Source: an uncultured Prevotella sp. (GTDB taxonomy: Bacteria > Bacteroidota > Bacteroidia > Bacteroidales > Bacteroidaceae). Taken from it: DNA of 8,405 nt. Location: positions 1 through 8,405 of the forward strand of contig CAMQBP010000078.1 in the NCBI GenBank assembly GCA_946999025.1, read 5' to 3'. A model generated the notes under the pieces. It was not told where the DNA came from, did not search any database, and saw only the letters and a list, made by a program, of their open reading frames with translations. Within the stretch, counting starts at the first letter, position 1, and each line of letters opens with the position of its first letter. The position numbers and the translations under genes were made by a program. Of the stretch, positions 1 to 7,241 are shown piece by piece.

Positions 1-338
1 TTGTCCTCCACGCTCATCTTCCTGAACACGCTTGCTTCCTGTGGCAGGTAACCAATGCCAGCCTGTGCGCGCTTGTAGACGGGATATTCGGTAATCTCTT
101 CCTCGTTGAGATACACGTGTCCTTCGTTGGGAATCACCAGGCCCGTCGTCATGTAGAACGAAGTGGTCTTTCCTGCACCATTTGGCCCAAGCAGACCAAC
201 AATCTCTCCTTGTCGCACATTGTAGCTCACCTTGTTGGCAACCGTTCGCTTGCCATATCGTTTTACCAATCCTTCGGTACGCAGTACCAAGCTTTCGATT
301 TCTTGTTGTGGCACTTCCGTTTCTATTTGCTCACTCAT
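1..338 (-). CDS. lptB: LptB, LPS export ABC transporter ATP-binding protein (N-terminal part, cut by window edge)
   Basis: Reading the minus strand from the ATG at 338-336 gives 112 codons open to the window edge. LptB is the cytoplasmic ATPase that, with LptF/LptG, drives lipopolysaccharide from the inner membrane through the Lpt bridge to the outer membrane. Seen: a Walker A motif GPNGAGKTT at residues 51-59, followed by SFYMTTGLV, and a Q-loop in GYLPQEASVFRK (Q100). The stretches around LRTEGLVKRYGKRTVA (19-34) and GLLGPNGAGKTTSFYM (48-63) are typical of LptB rather than of other ABC ATPases. The signature motif, Walker B and H-loop would lie beyond the edge. The first 17 residues are a polar, glutamate- and glutamine-rich extension ahead of the usual LptB start; a later start is possible, but no ATG or other common start codon lies near residue 18. 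The gene has its own promoter-like box at 392-399 and follows the SusCD terminator in the same direction, so it is probably a separate transcript. Confidence 0.93.
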   Translation of the reverse strand, partial: MSEQIETEVPQQEIESLVLRTEGLVKRYGKRTVANKVSYNVRQGEIVGLLGPNGAGKTTSFYMTTGLVIPNEGHVYLNEEEITEYPVYKRAQAGIGYLPQEASVFRKMSVED

Positions 339-391
339 GAATGCTGTATCTTGATTTTTTACTCACTTTGTTAGGCGCAGCCTATCTTTTG

Positions 392-399
392 CAAAGATA
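392..399 (-). promoter_or_regulatory. Bacteroidetes-type -7 box (TATCTTTG) for lptB
   Basis: On the minus strand the sequence reads TATCTTTG, a full match to the Bacteroidetes -7 consensus TAnnTTTG, followed by C as is common. It lies about 55 bases upstream of the lptB ATG, giving an expected leader of about 48 bases. No clear TTG sits at the usual -33 distance, so only half the promoter is well supported. The box is one arm of an 8-bp inverted repeat (383-390 and 393-400). Confidence 0.6.
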
Positions 400-473
400 G
401 AAAAATTTATCAGAATAGAAAGGGAGTGCGTGTTGGTTTGTTACCAGTTTTTGAAAAAAGGACCACAAAACAG

Positions 474-515
474 CAAGGGGTATTCGCTGTCTGTCAGACC
501 AGTGAATACCCCTTG
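474..515 (-). terminator. Hairpin terminator of the SusCD operon
   Basis: A perfect 12-bp inverted repeat (474-485 with 504-515, CAAGGGGTATTC and its complement) starts 26 bases after the stop codon of the SusD-like gene. The 18-base interior can extend the stem by a G-T pair, three pairs (486-489 with 500-503), a bulged C and about three more, leaving a tiny loop. On the minus strand the hairpin is followed by CTGTTTTG and, a little later, CCTTTTTTC, so the T-tract is weak and interrupted. It lies between the SusCD operon and lptB, where an intrinsic terminator is expected. No T-tract follows it on the plus strand. Confidence 0.7.
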
Positions 516-540
516 TAGGTTATGATGTCAAGTATAAAGC

Positions 541-2196
541 TTAGAAGTTGGCAGCCTTTTGGTTGTCCCACCAAACGCGTGTTCCACCAATGTCACCTTT
601 GAACTTCGAGCTTGAATTCTCTTTATTGAGCAATTCGATACCCTTTTGCAGTTCGGCATTGTTGGTGTTGATTTCTACATTGTTGTAGATCAAACGTCTG
701 ATTTGTTCGTTTGTATCAATTGTTCCGTCGCTGCTGTTGACGCGGTTAGGGAAGAGTTTTGGATAGCCTGTGCGGCGATAGTCAGCCCATGCCTCTGTTG
801 ACAAGGGGAAGTTGGCAATCCATTTCTGGATGATAATGCGCTGCAGCTTCTCTTCTTTACTGGCTTTGGCATCCCATTTTACCGACACGTCATTCATCGC
901 CTTGATGTTGTTCTTGCTGTCTGCCGGATCAACATAGTCGAGCTGTTTGGTGGTTCCGTTGATGTATTTGTCGATTTCATCATCAGAAATGCTGGCAATG
1001 TTAGCATACGCCTTCTTGTATTTAAGCTCGTTCTTGATAGAAACTCGGATGCCTTCTTCATAAAGTTGTTGAGCATCGGCGCCCATGGCCCATCCTCTCA
1101 GAGCACCTTCGGCTCTCAGGAAGTAAGCTTCAGCCACCTTCATGACGGGTAGCGGTGTGGCGTACGAACAAACAGCCTGCGAGTAGTTGCTCCATGGGTT
1201 TGGCTTGTTGGGCAAGCTACAGCCTCCACGAATGCCGAGATATTGTGTGCCTTTGGCCACAACAGTTGCGTCCTTAACCTTTACATCATCTTTGTTCTTG
1301 GTGATATACAGGCCGATACGCGGGTCTTTGAAGCCATCCATGAGAGTGGTGAGGTTTGCGTTGATACCGCAGTCGCCCCATTCGAACATACGTGTGAGTT
1401 CGTTGGAAATGCCGTGGTCGATGAGGATGTCGCGGTCGGCAGAGGTCAAGACACCTCCCCTTACGGCTTCTTCAGCTTTCTGCTTGGCCAGTGTTGGGTT
1501 GGCTTTGACGATTCTCATGGCATAACGCAACTTAAACTGGTTGGCCACTTTGATCCACAAAGCCTTGTCGCCGTTGCACCAATAGTCAAACTTTTTCATT
1601 TGCTCGGAAGTGGATTTTCCGCTCTTGAAGCCGGCGATGGCCTCGTCAAGTAGCTTGAAAATCTCGTTGTAGATTTCTTCCTGCGAATCGTATGCGTAAG
1701 TAACGCCATTGCTCTCGATGACCGACTTGTAGGCGATTGGCCCGTAAGCGTCTGTGGCGCATGCGGTGGCGTAGGCCTGAACGACGCGCATCACGGCCGA
1801 GAAGTCAGTGAAACCCTCCTCATCACATGCCTTGATGATGCGGCTTGTGTTGTTGAAGATGTGGAGGTAGTAATTTTCGTACATACCGCCGCAGAACGAA
1901 CGGTTGAGTTTATAGTCAACGTTTCCGTTTCCATTGAAGTTGTGTGGTGTCATGAAATAACCACCAAAGAGGTCAATGCTCAAGTTGGTCCAAAACTGGA
2001 ACATGTTCTGATGAGGCGCATAGACATAGGTCATCGGTTCAATGAACTGAGCCGAGAAAGGCATGTTGTCTGGATTCACTTCATACTGATTGGTGTTCAG
2101 GGTTTCGAAGTTATCCGTACAACCGCTGAACAGGGTGCTTCCTGAAAGGAGCAATGCTGCGGCTGATGCTGTGGTGAATATATTAGATAATTTCAT
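541..2196 (-). CDS. SusD/RagB-like nutrient-binding outer-membrane lipoprotein (SusD-like_2 type)
   Basis: A 551-residue surface lipoprotein that in this family sits as a lid on its SusC-like partner and captures glycans or peptides outside the cell. Seen: a lipoprotein signal peptide with hydrophobic core at about 8-22 and a lipobox-like FSGC, putting the lipidated cysteine at C26. After it comes FETLNTNQYEVNP, the opening typical of the SusD-like_2 family (Pfam PF12771). A helical, TPR-like stretch MKVAEAYFLRAEGALRGW lies at 352-369 and EAWADYRRTGYPKLFP at about 468-483, both hallmarks of this family near the C-terminal half. The length is normal. The gene starts 14 bases after the susC-like stop, so the two are co-transcribed and presumably form one complex. 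There is no Shine-Dalgarno sequence before the ATG, as is common in this phylum. The substrate is unknown: no enzyme gene lies nearby. Confidence 0.95.
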   Translation of the reverse strand: MKLSNIFTTASAAALLLSGSTLFSGCTDNFETLNTNQYEVNPDNMPFSAQFIEPMTYVYAPHQNMFQFWTNLSIDLFGGYFMTPHNFNGNGNVDYKLNRSFCGGMYENYYLHIFNNTSRIIKACDEEGFTDFSAVMRVVQAYATACATDAYGPIAYKSVIESNGVTYAYDSQEEIYNEIFKLLDEAIAGFKSGKSTSEQMKKFDYWCNGDKALWIKVANQFKLRYAMRIVKANPTLAKQKAEEAVRGGVLTSADRDILIDHGISNELTRMFEWGDCGINANLTTLMDGFKDPRIGLYITKNKDDVKVKDATVVAKGTQYLGIRGGCSLPNKPNPWSNYSQAVCSYATPLPVMKVAEAYFLRAEGALRGWAMGADAQQLYEEGIRVSIKNELKYKKAYANIASISDDEIDKYINGTTKQLDYVDPADSKNNIKAMNDVSVKWDAKASKEEKLQRIIIQKWIANFPLSTEAWADYRRTGYPKLFPNRVNSSDGTIDTNEQIRRLIYNNVEINTNNAELQKGIELLNKENSSSKFKGDIGGTRVWWDNQKAANF

Positions 2197-2210
2197 ATCG
2201 TCGAAATGTT

Positions 2211-5200
2211 TTAGAAGTTAAGTTTGAGATTCAATCCGATGCTACGAGAAGAGGGGAGTGCGAACATATCCGCTCCTTGCCATCCGTTTCCTGTACCCAG
2301 CGACACGTCTGGATCCATGGGGGCATCCTTGTAGAAGAAGAACAGGTTGCGTCCGATGAGCGAAGCGGTCAAGTTCTTGCCATAACCCAATAGGTTGCGG
2401 AAGGTATAGCCCAGAGACATCTCACGCATGCGAACGTTTGTAGCATCGTACAAATAGAGTTCGTTGGCGTATGAGGAGTTGAAGTTGGTAGCACCCGTCT
2501 TACGATAGAACTTTTGTGCGTCGAAAGATACGCCGTCTACCACCACTTTTCCTGCATCGCGTGCTGCTCCAGAGCGTTCTGATACCCCCCATCCGTCCAA
2601 GGTAGCCTCGGTCATGGAGAGTACCTTTCCGCCAAATTTGCCATCGATGAGGAAAGAGAATGTGAAATCTTTGTAGTTGAAGGTGTTCGACCATCCCATG
2701 GTTGTTCTGGGCGTCATGTCTCCAACATACTTCATGTCGTTGATGCCGTCTCCGCCAAGTACAGGTTCGCCGTTTTCGTTGATGACGGGCTTGCCGCTGT
2801 CATCGCGTTTGAGCTGACGCACATAGAGGTCGCCATAGTGTCCGTCTTTCTTGAGAACAACCTTGGCACCGCCGTAGTCAGCCAATGTCAAGTCGTTCAA
2901 ACCGTCAACCAGTTCGATGATTTTGTTGGCATTGTATGCATAATTTAGACGACTAATCCAGCTGAAGTCCTGGTTGAAATCCTGACGCCAGGTAAGGCTC
3001 ACCTCAACACCTTGGTTTTGTACGTTACCTGCATTCACGTAACGATTGCGCAGTCCTGATTCGAACGGTGCCTCTACGGCGAAGAACTGGTTCTTAGTGT
3101 TGGTCTTATAATAGGTCAAACCAGTTTCTAATCTGTTTTCAAAGAACGAACCTTCAATACCTAATTCTAAAGAGTGGGTTTGCTCTGGTTTCAATGTTCT
3201 GAAAGGAGCTTTCTCCGGTGGTGTCAGTGCTCCACCGTCTTTGAGCGTGTATCTGAGGTTACTCATGAAGACCGGAACATCGTTACCTACAATAGAATAG
3301 GATGCGCGTAGCTTCAACATGTTGACGTTCTTGCCAAAGTCGATGAACTTATCGAGCAGAATGCTGGTTCCTACGGATGGGTAGAAGAATGACATGCTCT
3401 CTGTGAATGCCAACGCAGACGACCAGTCGTTACGTGCAGTGACATCAATGAAGAGGCCGTCTTTGTAGCCAAATTGAGCTGTTCCGAACACTGAGTTCAA
3501 TCGCTTGTCCTTGCGTCCGAGCGTGGTGGTCATGCGGTAATAGTTGGCTGGCGAGAAGATATTGGGATAGTAAGCGTTGCCTGAAGGCTTTCCGTCTTCT
3601 ACCTTATATACAGAGTCGCCCCATCCAATGAGTTCTGTGCTATTGCCCTTTGTCTTTGTGAAGCTGGTTCCAGCTGTAAGGTTCAAGGCATAGATGTCAT
3701 TCCAGGTGTGGTTGTAAGTGGCCAGCAAGTCACCATAAAACTGCTCGCTGAACACCTGTGTGTCTTTCATCGTGCCCAGGATGCAGCGTCCGCCAGTGCT
3801 CGATGCGTGTTCGTTGTACGTCCACCTTTCGTCACCACGCTCATAGCGCAGTCGTCCTGTTACCGACAGGCCTTCCATGATGTCGTATCTCACCGATCCA
3901 CCGAAGTCAAACCTGTTGCGGTTGGTGATGGGAACCTGACGATTCAGCATCCAATACGGGTTGGAGAATTGTTCCTGTTTGACATTGGTCCAGTTCTGGA
4001 TATTGGTGTTCAGGTCAGCGTCATATACTTCATAATTATTTTTGTAGTCATTCCAGTTTTCGCCTCTTGGGAAGAGGTAAGCGCCTGTCAATGGGTTGCT
4101 CAGGAATCCAGATGCCGGTTGATTCTTCACTCTCTGGTTGTTGTAGCTGGCACTTACATCCACATGTACCTGCTTCAAGACGTTGAAGCCCACCTTGGCC
4201 AACATGTTGTGACTGTTGTAGGTGTTGTTGGGTACGATTCCGTTGGAATGAACATTGGCATACGAGAAATATGAAGAGATGTTCTCGGTGCCGCCAGCGA
4301 TGGAGATAGAATTGTTGGTGGTGAATCCTGTCCGGTAGAAATCCTTGAGATAGTTATCGGCTTTGCCGCTGAGCTTTTCTCCCCAGCTGAATGTGCCAGA
4401 GTCGCTGACGCCGTAGTTCGATTGGAATTTAGGCAGTGAAATCGGTGTTTCAGCGGTTGTGTTGCTGGACACGTTGATGGAAACTTTTCCGGCCTGTGCC
4501 GACTTTGTGGTGATCATGATGGCACCGTTGGCAGCAACCGCACCATAAAGAGCTGCTGCAGAGGCACCTTTCAGCAGGGTGATTTGCGCAATGTCATCGG
4601 GGTTGATCTGTGAAAGAGCATCGCCACCATCACGTTGACCACCATAGTTGCCGCTGATTTGCGCGTCGGAGATGTTCATCATCAAAGGCACACCGTCTAC
4701 TACGACCAGTGGCTGGTTGCTTCCGCTGATAGACTTGCTGCCTCTGAACTGAATCTTGGAAGCACCGCCGGCACCGGTTGAGTTGGGTGTGATGCTTAAG
4801 CCTGCGCTCTTGCCTTGCAGCGAATTAATCATGTTGATGTTCTTGATTTCGTTGACATCTTTCCCTCCAACCGTTTGAGCAGAGTATGCCAATGATTTTG
4901 CTTCACGCTTGATACCCAATGCTGTCACCACCACCTCGTTCAGCAATTCAGAATCATCGTGCAATACAATACTTAAGGCCGTGCCGTTCCAGGTAGCTTC
5001 GACGGTTTTGAAGCCGATGAAAGATACCTGGATAATCTCTCCCGCTTTTACGTTTGGCAGAGAGAAATTACCATCTATATCGGTTGTTGTTCCTCGTTGT
5101 GTATTTTTAACAATAACCGAAGCACCCGTAATAGGCTCACCTTGCGAGTCTTTTACCGAACCTTTGCATTCATTGGACTGTTGAGTAGTCGTCCGTGTAA

Positions 5201-5291
5201 TGCTTGCATGGTTTGCGAACGTCAAGGCTGGCATGGTTGCAGACAGCACCATGGCAAACGCTACGCTCACAAATCTTTCTTGTTTGTTCAT
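2211..5291 (-). CDS. SusC/RagA-like TonB-linked outer-membrane transporter
   Basis: A 1026-residue TonB-dependent porin that should import the ligand captured by its SusD-like partner, powered by TonB-ExbB-ExbD. Seen: a signal peptide (core about 8-25, cleavage likely after TFA at 26); a carboxypeptidase-regulatory-like beta domain at about 42-110 (GSVKDSQGEPITGASV, DIDGNF); the SusC linker and TonB-box-like stretch LLNEVVVTALGIKRE at 116-130; a plug domain at about 130-263 with LQGKSAGL at 158-165, the SusC/RagA signature QPLVVVDGVPL at 193-203, and LKGASAAALYGAVAANGAI near its end; then a long beta-barrel ending in KLNF with the C-terminal phenylalanine used for outer-membrane insertion. 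The length is typical. There is no N-terminal STN domain, so direct coupling to an anti-sigma factor is not suggested, and no sigma/anti-sigma or hybrid two-component gene is next to it. It is first in the operon, with a good promoter at 5389-5419. The substrate cannot be assigned from the sequence. Confidence 0.97.
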   Translation of the reverse strand: MNKQERFVSVAFAMVLSATMPALTFANHASITRTTTQQSNECKGSVKDSQGEPITGASVIVKNTQRGTTTDIDGNFSLPNVKAGEIIQVSFIGFKTVEATWNGTALSIVLHDDSELLNEVVVTALGIKREAKSLAYSAQTVGGKDVNEIKNINMINSLQGKSAGLSITPNSTGAGGASKIQFRGSKSISGSNQPLVVVDGVPLMMNISDAQISGNYGGQRDGGDALSQINPDDIAQITLLKGASAAALYGAVAANGAIMITTKSAQAGKVSINVSSNTTAETPISLPKFQSNYGVSDSGTFSWGEKLSGKADNYLKDFYRTGFTTNNSISIAGGTENISSYFSYANVHSNGIVPNNTYNSHNMLAKVGFNVLKQVHVDVSASYNNQRVKNQPASGFLSNPLTGAYLFPRGENWNDYKNNYEVYDADLNTNIQNWTNVKQEQFSNPYWMLNRQVPITNRNRFDFGGSVRYDIMEGLSVTGRLRYERGDERWTYNEHASSTGGRCILGTMKDTQVFSEQFYGDLLATYNHTWNDIYALNLTAGTSFTKTKGNSTELIGWGDSVYKVEDGKPSGNAYYPNIFSPANYYRMTTTLGRKDKRLNSVFGTAQFGYKDGLFIDVTARNDWSSALAFTESMSFFYPSVGTSILLDKFIDFGKNVNMLKLRASYSIVGNDVPVFMSNLRYTLKDGGALTPPEKAPFRTLKPEQTHSLELGIEGSFFENRLETGLTYYKTNTKNQFFAVEAPFESGLRNRYVNAGNVQNQGVEVSLTWRQDFNQDFSWISRLNYAYNANKIIELVDGLNDLTLADYGGAKVVLKKDGHYGDLYVRQLKRDDSGKPVINENGEPVLGGDGINDMKYVGDMTPRTTMGWSNTFNYKDFTFSFLIDGKFGGKVLSMTEATLDGWGVSERSGAARDAGKVVVDGVSFDAQKFYRKTGATNFNSSYANELYLYDATNVRMREMSLGYTFRNLLGYGKNLTASLIGRNLFFFYKDAPMDPDVSLGTGNGWQGADMFALPSSRSIGLNLKLNF

Positions 5292-5360
5292 AGTGATTTT
5301 TTTTTAGTTTATAAAATCATTAATTCTAATTGCGTCAAGTTGATAAATCGCTTTCTTGAC

Positions 5361-5382
5361 CTTACTGTAACCTTTATGTAAC
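5361..5382 (-). repeat. Two-copy 11-bp tandem repeat at the susC transcription start
   Basis: On the minus strand two adjacent 11-mers, GTTACATAAAG (5382-5372) and GTTACAGTAAG (5371-5361), match at 9 of 11 positions. They begin at or just after the predicted transcription start of the SusCD operon. A period of 11 bases is about one turn of the helix, so the copies face the same side. This could be an operator for a regulator or only a chance duplication in a leader; nothing in the window identifies a binding protein. Confidence 0.5.
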
Positions 5383-5388
5383 AGCGCT

Positions 5389-5419
5389 CAAAGGTAGAAT
5401 GATTTTCTGCAATATTCAA
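5389..5419 (-). promoter_or_regulatory. Bacteroidetes promoter of the SusCD operon
   Basis: On the minus strand, TTG at 5419-5417 is followed after exactly 20 bases by TACCTTTG at 5396-5389. This matches the Bacteroidetes -33 TTG and -7 TAnnTTTG pattern with the expected spacing. Transcription should start near 5383, leaving an AT-rich leader of about 92 bases before the ATG at 5291. Confidence 0.75.
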
Positions 5420-5483
5420 CATTTTTTTAATAAATAGGTTTAACCTTAACTATAATTAACGAATTACTATGGATAATAAGTGA

Positions 5484-5651
5484 ATGTCGGTGAATATAAG
5501 TATCGTTTTGACTTTATTTGCAGCGATAGTTGTAGCACGAATCACAGGAGGTATTAATGGCTGTTTGAGTGAAAAACAAAACGAATTATGGGTGATTGTA
5601 GATGAATTTAATTACTTTTGCAAAAGGTATCCAAACTTGTATCAAGAATGA
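5484..5651 (+). CDS. Possible small membrane protein of 55 aa overlapping the mlaE start
   Basis: An ATG at 5484 opens 55 codons and stops at TGA 5649-5651, which overlaps the mlaE ATG (5648-5650) as ATGA, a common arrangement for translational coupling. The predicted product has a hydrophobic N-terminal stretch, ISIVLTLFAAIVVA at residues 5-18, that could be a membrane anchor or signal. A polar, aromatic-rich tail with cysteines at 27 and 46 follows. A weak ribosome-binding candidate (GGATAA) lies 7 bases before the ATG. I recognise no family. Against it: an open frame of this size can arise by chance in AT-rich DNA, and a -7 box inside its 3' end (5613-5620) suggests that mlaE transcription may start within it. 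Confidence 0.25.
   Translation: MSVNISIVLTLFAAIVVARITGGINGCLSEKQNELWVIVDEFNYFCKRYPNLYQE
5613..5620 (+). promoter_or_regulatory. Bacteroidetes-type -7 box (TACTTTTG) for mlaEF
   Basis: TACTTTTG followed by CAAAA matches the -7 consensus TAnnTTTG. Transcription would start near 5626, about 22 bases before the mlaE ATG at 5648. A TTG at 5596-5598 is only 14 bases upstream, shorter than the usual spacing of about 20, so the -33 element is not convincing. The box makes the upstream in-frame TTG at 5618 an impossible start, because it would lie inside the promoter. Confidence 0.5.
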
Positions 5652-6400
5652 TTATAAAGCTGTTGATAACATATCTGACCACCTTTGGTGAGTACTTGAT
5701 TCTGATGGGGCGCACGTTCAGTCGCCCTGAGCGCATGCGTATGTTTTTCAAACGTTATGTCAAAGAAATGTGTCAGTTGGGTGTCGATTCGATACCGCTC
5801 GTGTTGTTGATTTCGTTTTTTATCGGAGCTGTTATCTGTATCCAGATGAAAATCAACGTACAGAGTCCGTGGATGCCTCGGTGGACGACGGGTTATGTCA
5901 CCCGTGAAATCTTTTTGTTGGAGTTTGCCAGCGCGTTCATGTGCTTGATTCTGGCCGGAAAGGTGGGCTCTAACATCGCTTCTGAGTTGGGTACCATGCG
6001 AGTGACCCAGCAGATTGATGCCCTCGATATCATGGGCGTGAATCCTGCCAGTTATCTCATCCTTCCTAAGATTGCCGGATTGATTACCATCATGCCATTC
6101 CTGGTAATCTTCAGCTCGGTTGCCGGTATTATTGGCGCTTACGGTACAGCGTACAGTGGCGTGCTCTCGCCAGACGACTTGACGGCGGGCTTTCAATATT
6201 CGTTCAAAGTGTGGTTCGTGTGGATGAGTATAATCAAGAGCATCGTCTTCGCGTTCATCATCGCCAGCGTTTCTTCTTTCTATGGCTTCTCGGTGCAGGG
6301 AGGCTCGGTTGAGGTGGGCGAGGCTTCCACAAACGCCGTGGTGAGCAGTTCTGTGTTGGTGTTGTTTGCTGACGTGTTCCTCACTCCGTTGCTGAGTTGA
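5648..6400 (+). CDS. mlaE: MlaE/YrbE-type phospholipid ABC transporter permease
   Basis: A 250-residue inner-membrane permease of the MlaE family (Pfam PF02405), which works with MlaF and an MCE-domain protein to move phospholipids between the membranes and keep the outer leaflet asymmetric. Seen: an amphipathic N-terminus, membrane segments at about 48-68, 88-108, 142-167, 197-217 and 228-248, and the conserved cytoplasmic block from GKVGSNIASELGTMRV (104-119) through QQIDALDIMGVNP (121-133), the family hallmark. The ATG at 5648 is preferred over an in-frame TTG at 5618 because it gives the usual family length and the TTG lies in a -7 box. The gene is followed after 29 bases by mlaF, clearly in one operon. 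No MCE (mlaD) gene is present in the window; in Bacteroidetes it can lie elsewhere. Confidence 0.93.
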   Translation: MIIKLLITYLTTFGEYLILMGRTFSRPERMRMFFKRYVKEMCQLGVDSIPLVLLISFFIGAVICIQMKINVQSPWMPRWTTGYVTREIFLLEFASAFMCLILAGKVGSNIASELGTMRVTQQIDALDIMGVNPASYLILPKIAGLITIMPFLVIFSSVAGIIGAYGTAYSGVLSPDDLTAGFQYSFKVWFVWMSIIKSIVFAFIIASVSSFYGFSVQGGSVEVGEASTNAVVSSSVLVLFADVFLTPLLS

Positions 6401-6429
6401 GTTTTTAAAGTTTCTGAGTTGTTGAGTTT

Positions 6430-7191
6430 ATGATAGAGGTAAAAAACTTAAATAAATCGTTTGGCGAGAAACAAGTATTGCGCGACATCAACGTCCGATT
6501 CGAGGATGGAAAAACCAATCTGATCATTGGACAGAGCGGTTCGGGCAAAACGGTCTTGGTGAAGAGCATCGTTGGTTTGCTCGCGCCCGACAGCGGACAG
6601 GTGCTTTATGACGGGCGTGACTTTGTGGCGATGAAAAAGCAAGAACAGGTGATGATGCGACGAGAGATGGGGATGGTGTTTCAAAATTCCGCCCTGTTCG
6701 ACTCGATGTCGGTGCTCGAGAATGTGATGTTTCCATTGGATATGTTTTCAATGAAGAATTATCGAGAGCGTGTGAAGCGTGCCCAAGAGTGTTTAGAGCG
6801 TGTCAACCTTTTGGAGGCACAAGACAAGGCTCCAGGTGAGTTGTCGGGTGGCATGCAGAAGCGAGTGGCCATCGCGCGCGCCATCGTGCTGAACCCCAAA
6901 TATCTCTTCTGTGACGAACCCAACTCGGGCCTTGATCCAAAGACCTCATTGGTCATTGACGGGTTGCTGTCGGGCATTACCAAAGAGTTTGGCATGACCA
7001 CCATCATCAACACCCACGACATGAACTCGGTGATGGAGATTGGTGAGCATATCACTTTTATCTATCAAGGCCGCGTGGAGTGGGTGGGAAACAAGGACAA
7101 TGTGGTGAATTCGGACAACAAGAAGCTGAATGGCCTGGTCTTTGCTTCCGATTTGTTCAAGAAAGTGAGGCAGGCCGAAAATGAGGAATAA
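6430..7191 (+). CDS. mlaF: MlaF-type phospholipid ABC transporter ATP-binding protein
   Basis: A 253-residue cytoplasmic ATPase that powers the MlaE permease encoded just upstream. All ABC motifs are intact: Walker A GQSGSGKT at 34-41, Q-loop Q85 in GMVFQNSALFDSMSV, signature LSGGMQKR at 138-145, Walker B YLFCDEP with catalytic E163, D-loop SGLDP at 166-170, and the switch histidine H196 in NTHDM. The Q-loop region and LSGGMQKRVAIARAI are typical of MlaF. The length is normal and no residue needed for catalysis is missing. The 29-base gap before the ATG repeats the end of mlaE (CTGAGTTG words) and has no Shine-Dalgarno sequence. A lipoprotein gene follows after 50 bases. Confidence 0.94.
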   Translation: MIEVKNLNKSFGEKQVLRDINVRFEDGKTNLIIGQSGSGKTVLVKSIVGLLAPDSGQVLYDGRDFVAMKKQEQVMMRREMGMVFQNSALFDSMSVLENVMFPLDMFSMKNYRERVKRAQECLERVNLLEAQDKAPGELSGGMQKRVAIARAIVLNPKYLFCDEPNSGLDPKTSLVIDGLLSGITKEFGMTTIINTHDMNSVMEIGEHITFIYQGRVEWVGNKDNVVNSDNKKLNGLVFASDLFKKVRQAENEE

Positions 7192-7196
7192 GTTTG
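7189..7196 (+). promoter_or_regulatory. Possible -7 box (TAAGTTTG) before the DUF3298 lipoprotein gene
   Basis: TAAGTTTG matches TAnnTTTG and overlaps the mlaF stop codon. Transcription would start near 7202, about 40 bases before the GTG start at 7242. No TTG lies at the -33 distance, so this could be a chance match, with the lipoprotein gene simply read through from mlaEF. Confidence 0.25.
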
Positions 7197-7241
7197 TAAA
7201 ATGATGGCAAAGAAAAGAAGTTTTATTGTTATTTATTCAAG

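Larger units (their letters stand above)
5292..5647. other. Divergent intergenic region between the SusCD operon and mlaE
   Basis: This 356-base, AT-rich stretch holds the SusCD leader, tandem repeat and promoter on the minus strand (5292-5419). On the plus side it holds a possible small ORF (5484-5651) and a -7 box for mlaE (5613-5620). Between 5420 and 5483 there is only AT-rich sequence with a short imperfect palindrome (AGGTTTAACCT, 5436-5446) and three TTAAC words. No tRNA or riboswitch pattern was recognised. Confidence 0.7.

Noticed and set aside
1187..1653. Two overlapping plus-strand frames inside the SusD-like gene
   Set aside because: Both are antisense to a complete lipoprotein gene with a clear lipobox and family motifs, and they overlap each other in different frames.
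3708..4274. 188-codon plus-strand open frame inside the SusC-like gene
   Set aside because: It lies wholly antisense to a well-supported transporter barrel and has no recognisable domain or start signal. It is a shadow of the SusC codon pattern.
5546..5568. AGGAGG with an ATG 5 bases downstream, reading only M-A-V-stop
   Set aside because: The perfect Shine-Dalgarno word is striking, but a three-codon product is not a credible gene, and the bases are explained as Thr-Gly-Gly codons of the small ORF or by chance.
5618..5647. TTG at 5618 as an upstream start for mlaE
   Set aside because: It sits inside the TACTTTTG -7 box, so it would not be in the transcript, and the ATG at 5648 gives the normal family length.
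5642..6196. 184-codon minus-strand open frame opposite mlaE
   Set aside because: It is antisense to the conserved MlaE core; its composition is rich in His, Arg and Gln, as expected for a shadow frame, and it has no family resemblance.
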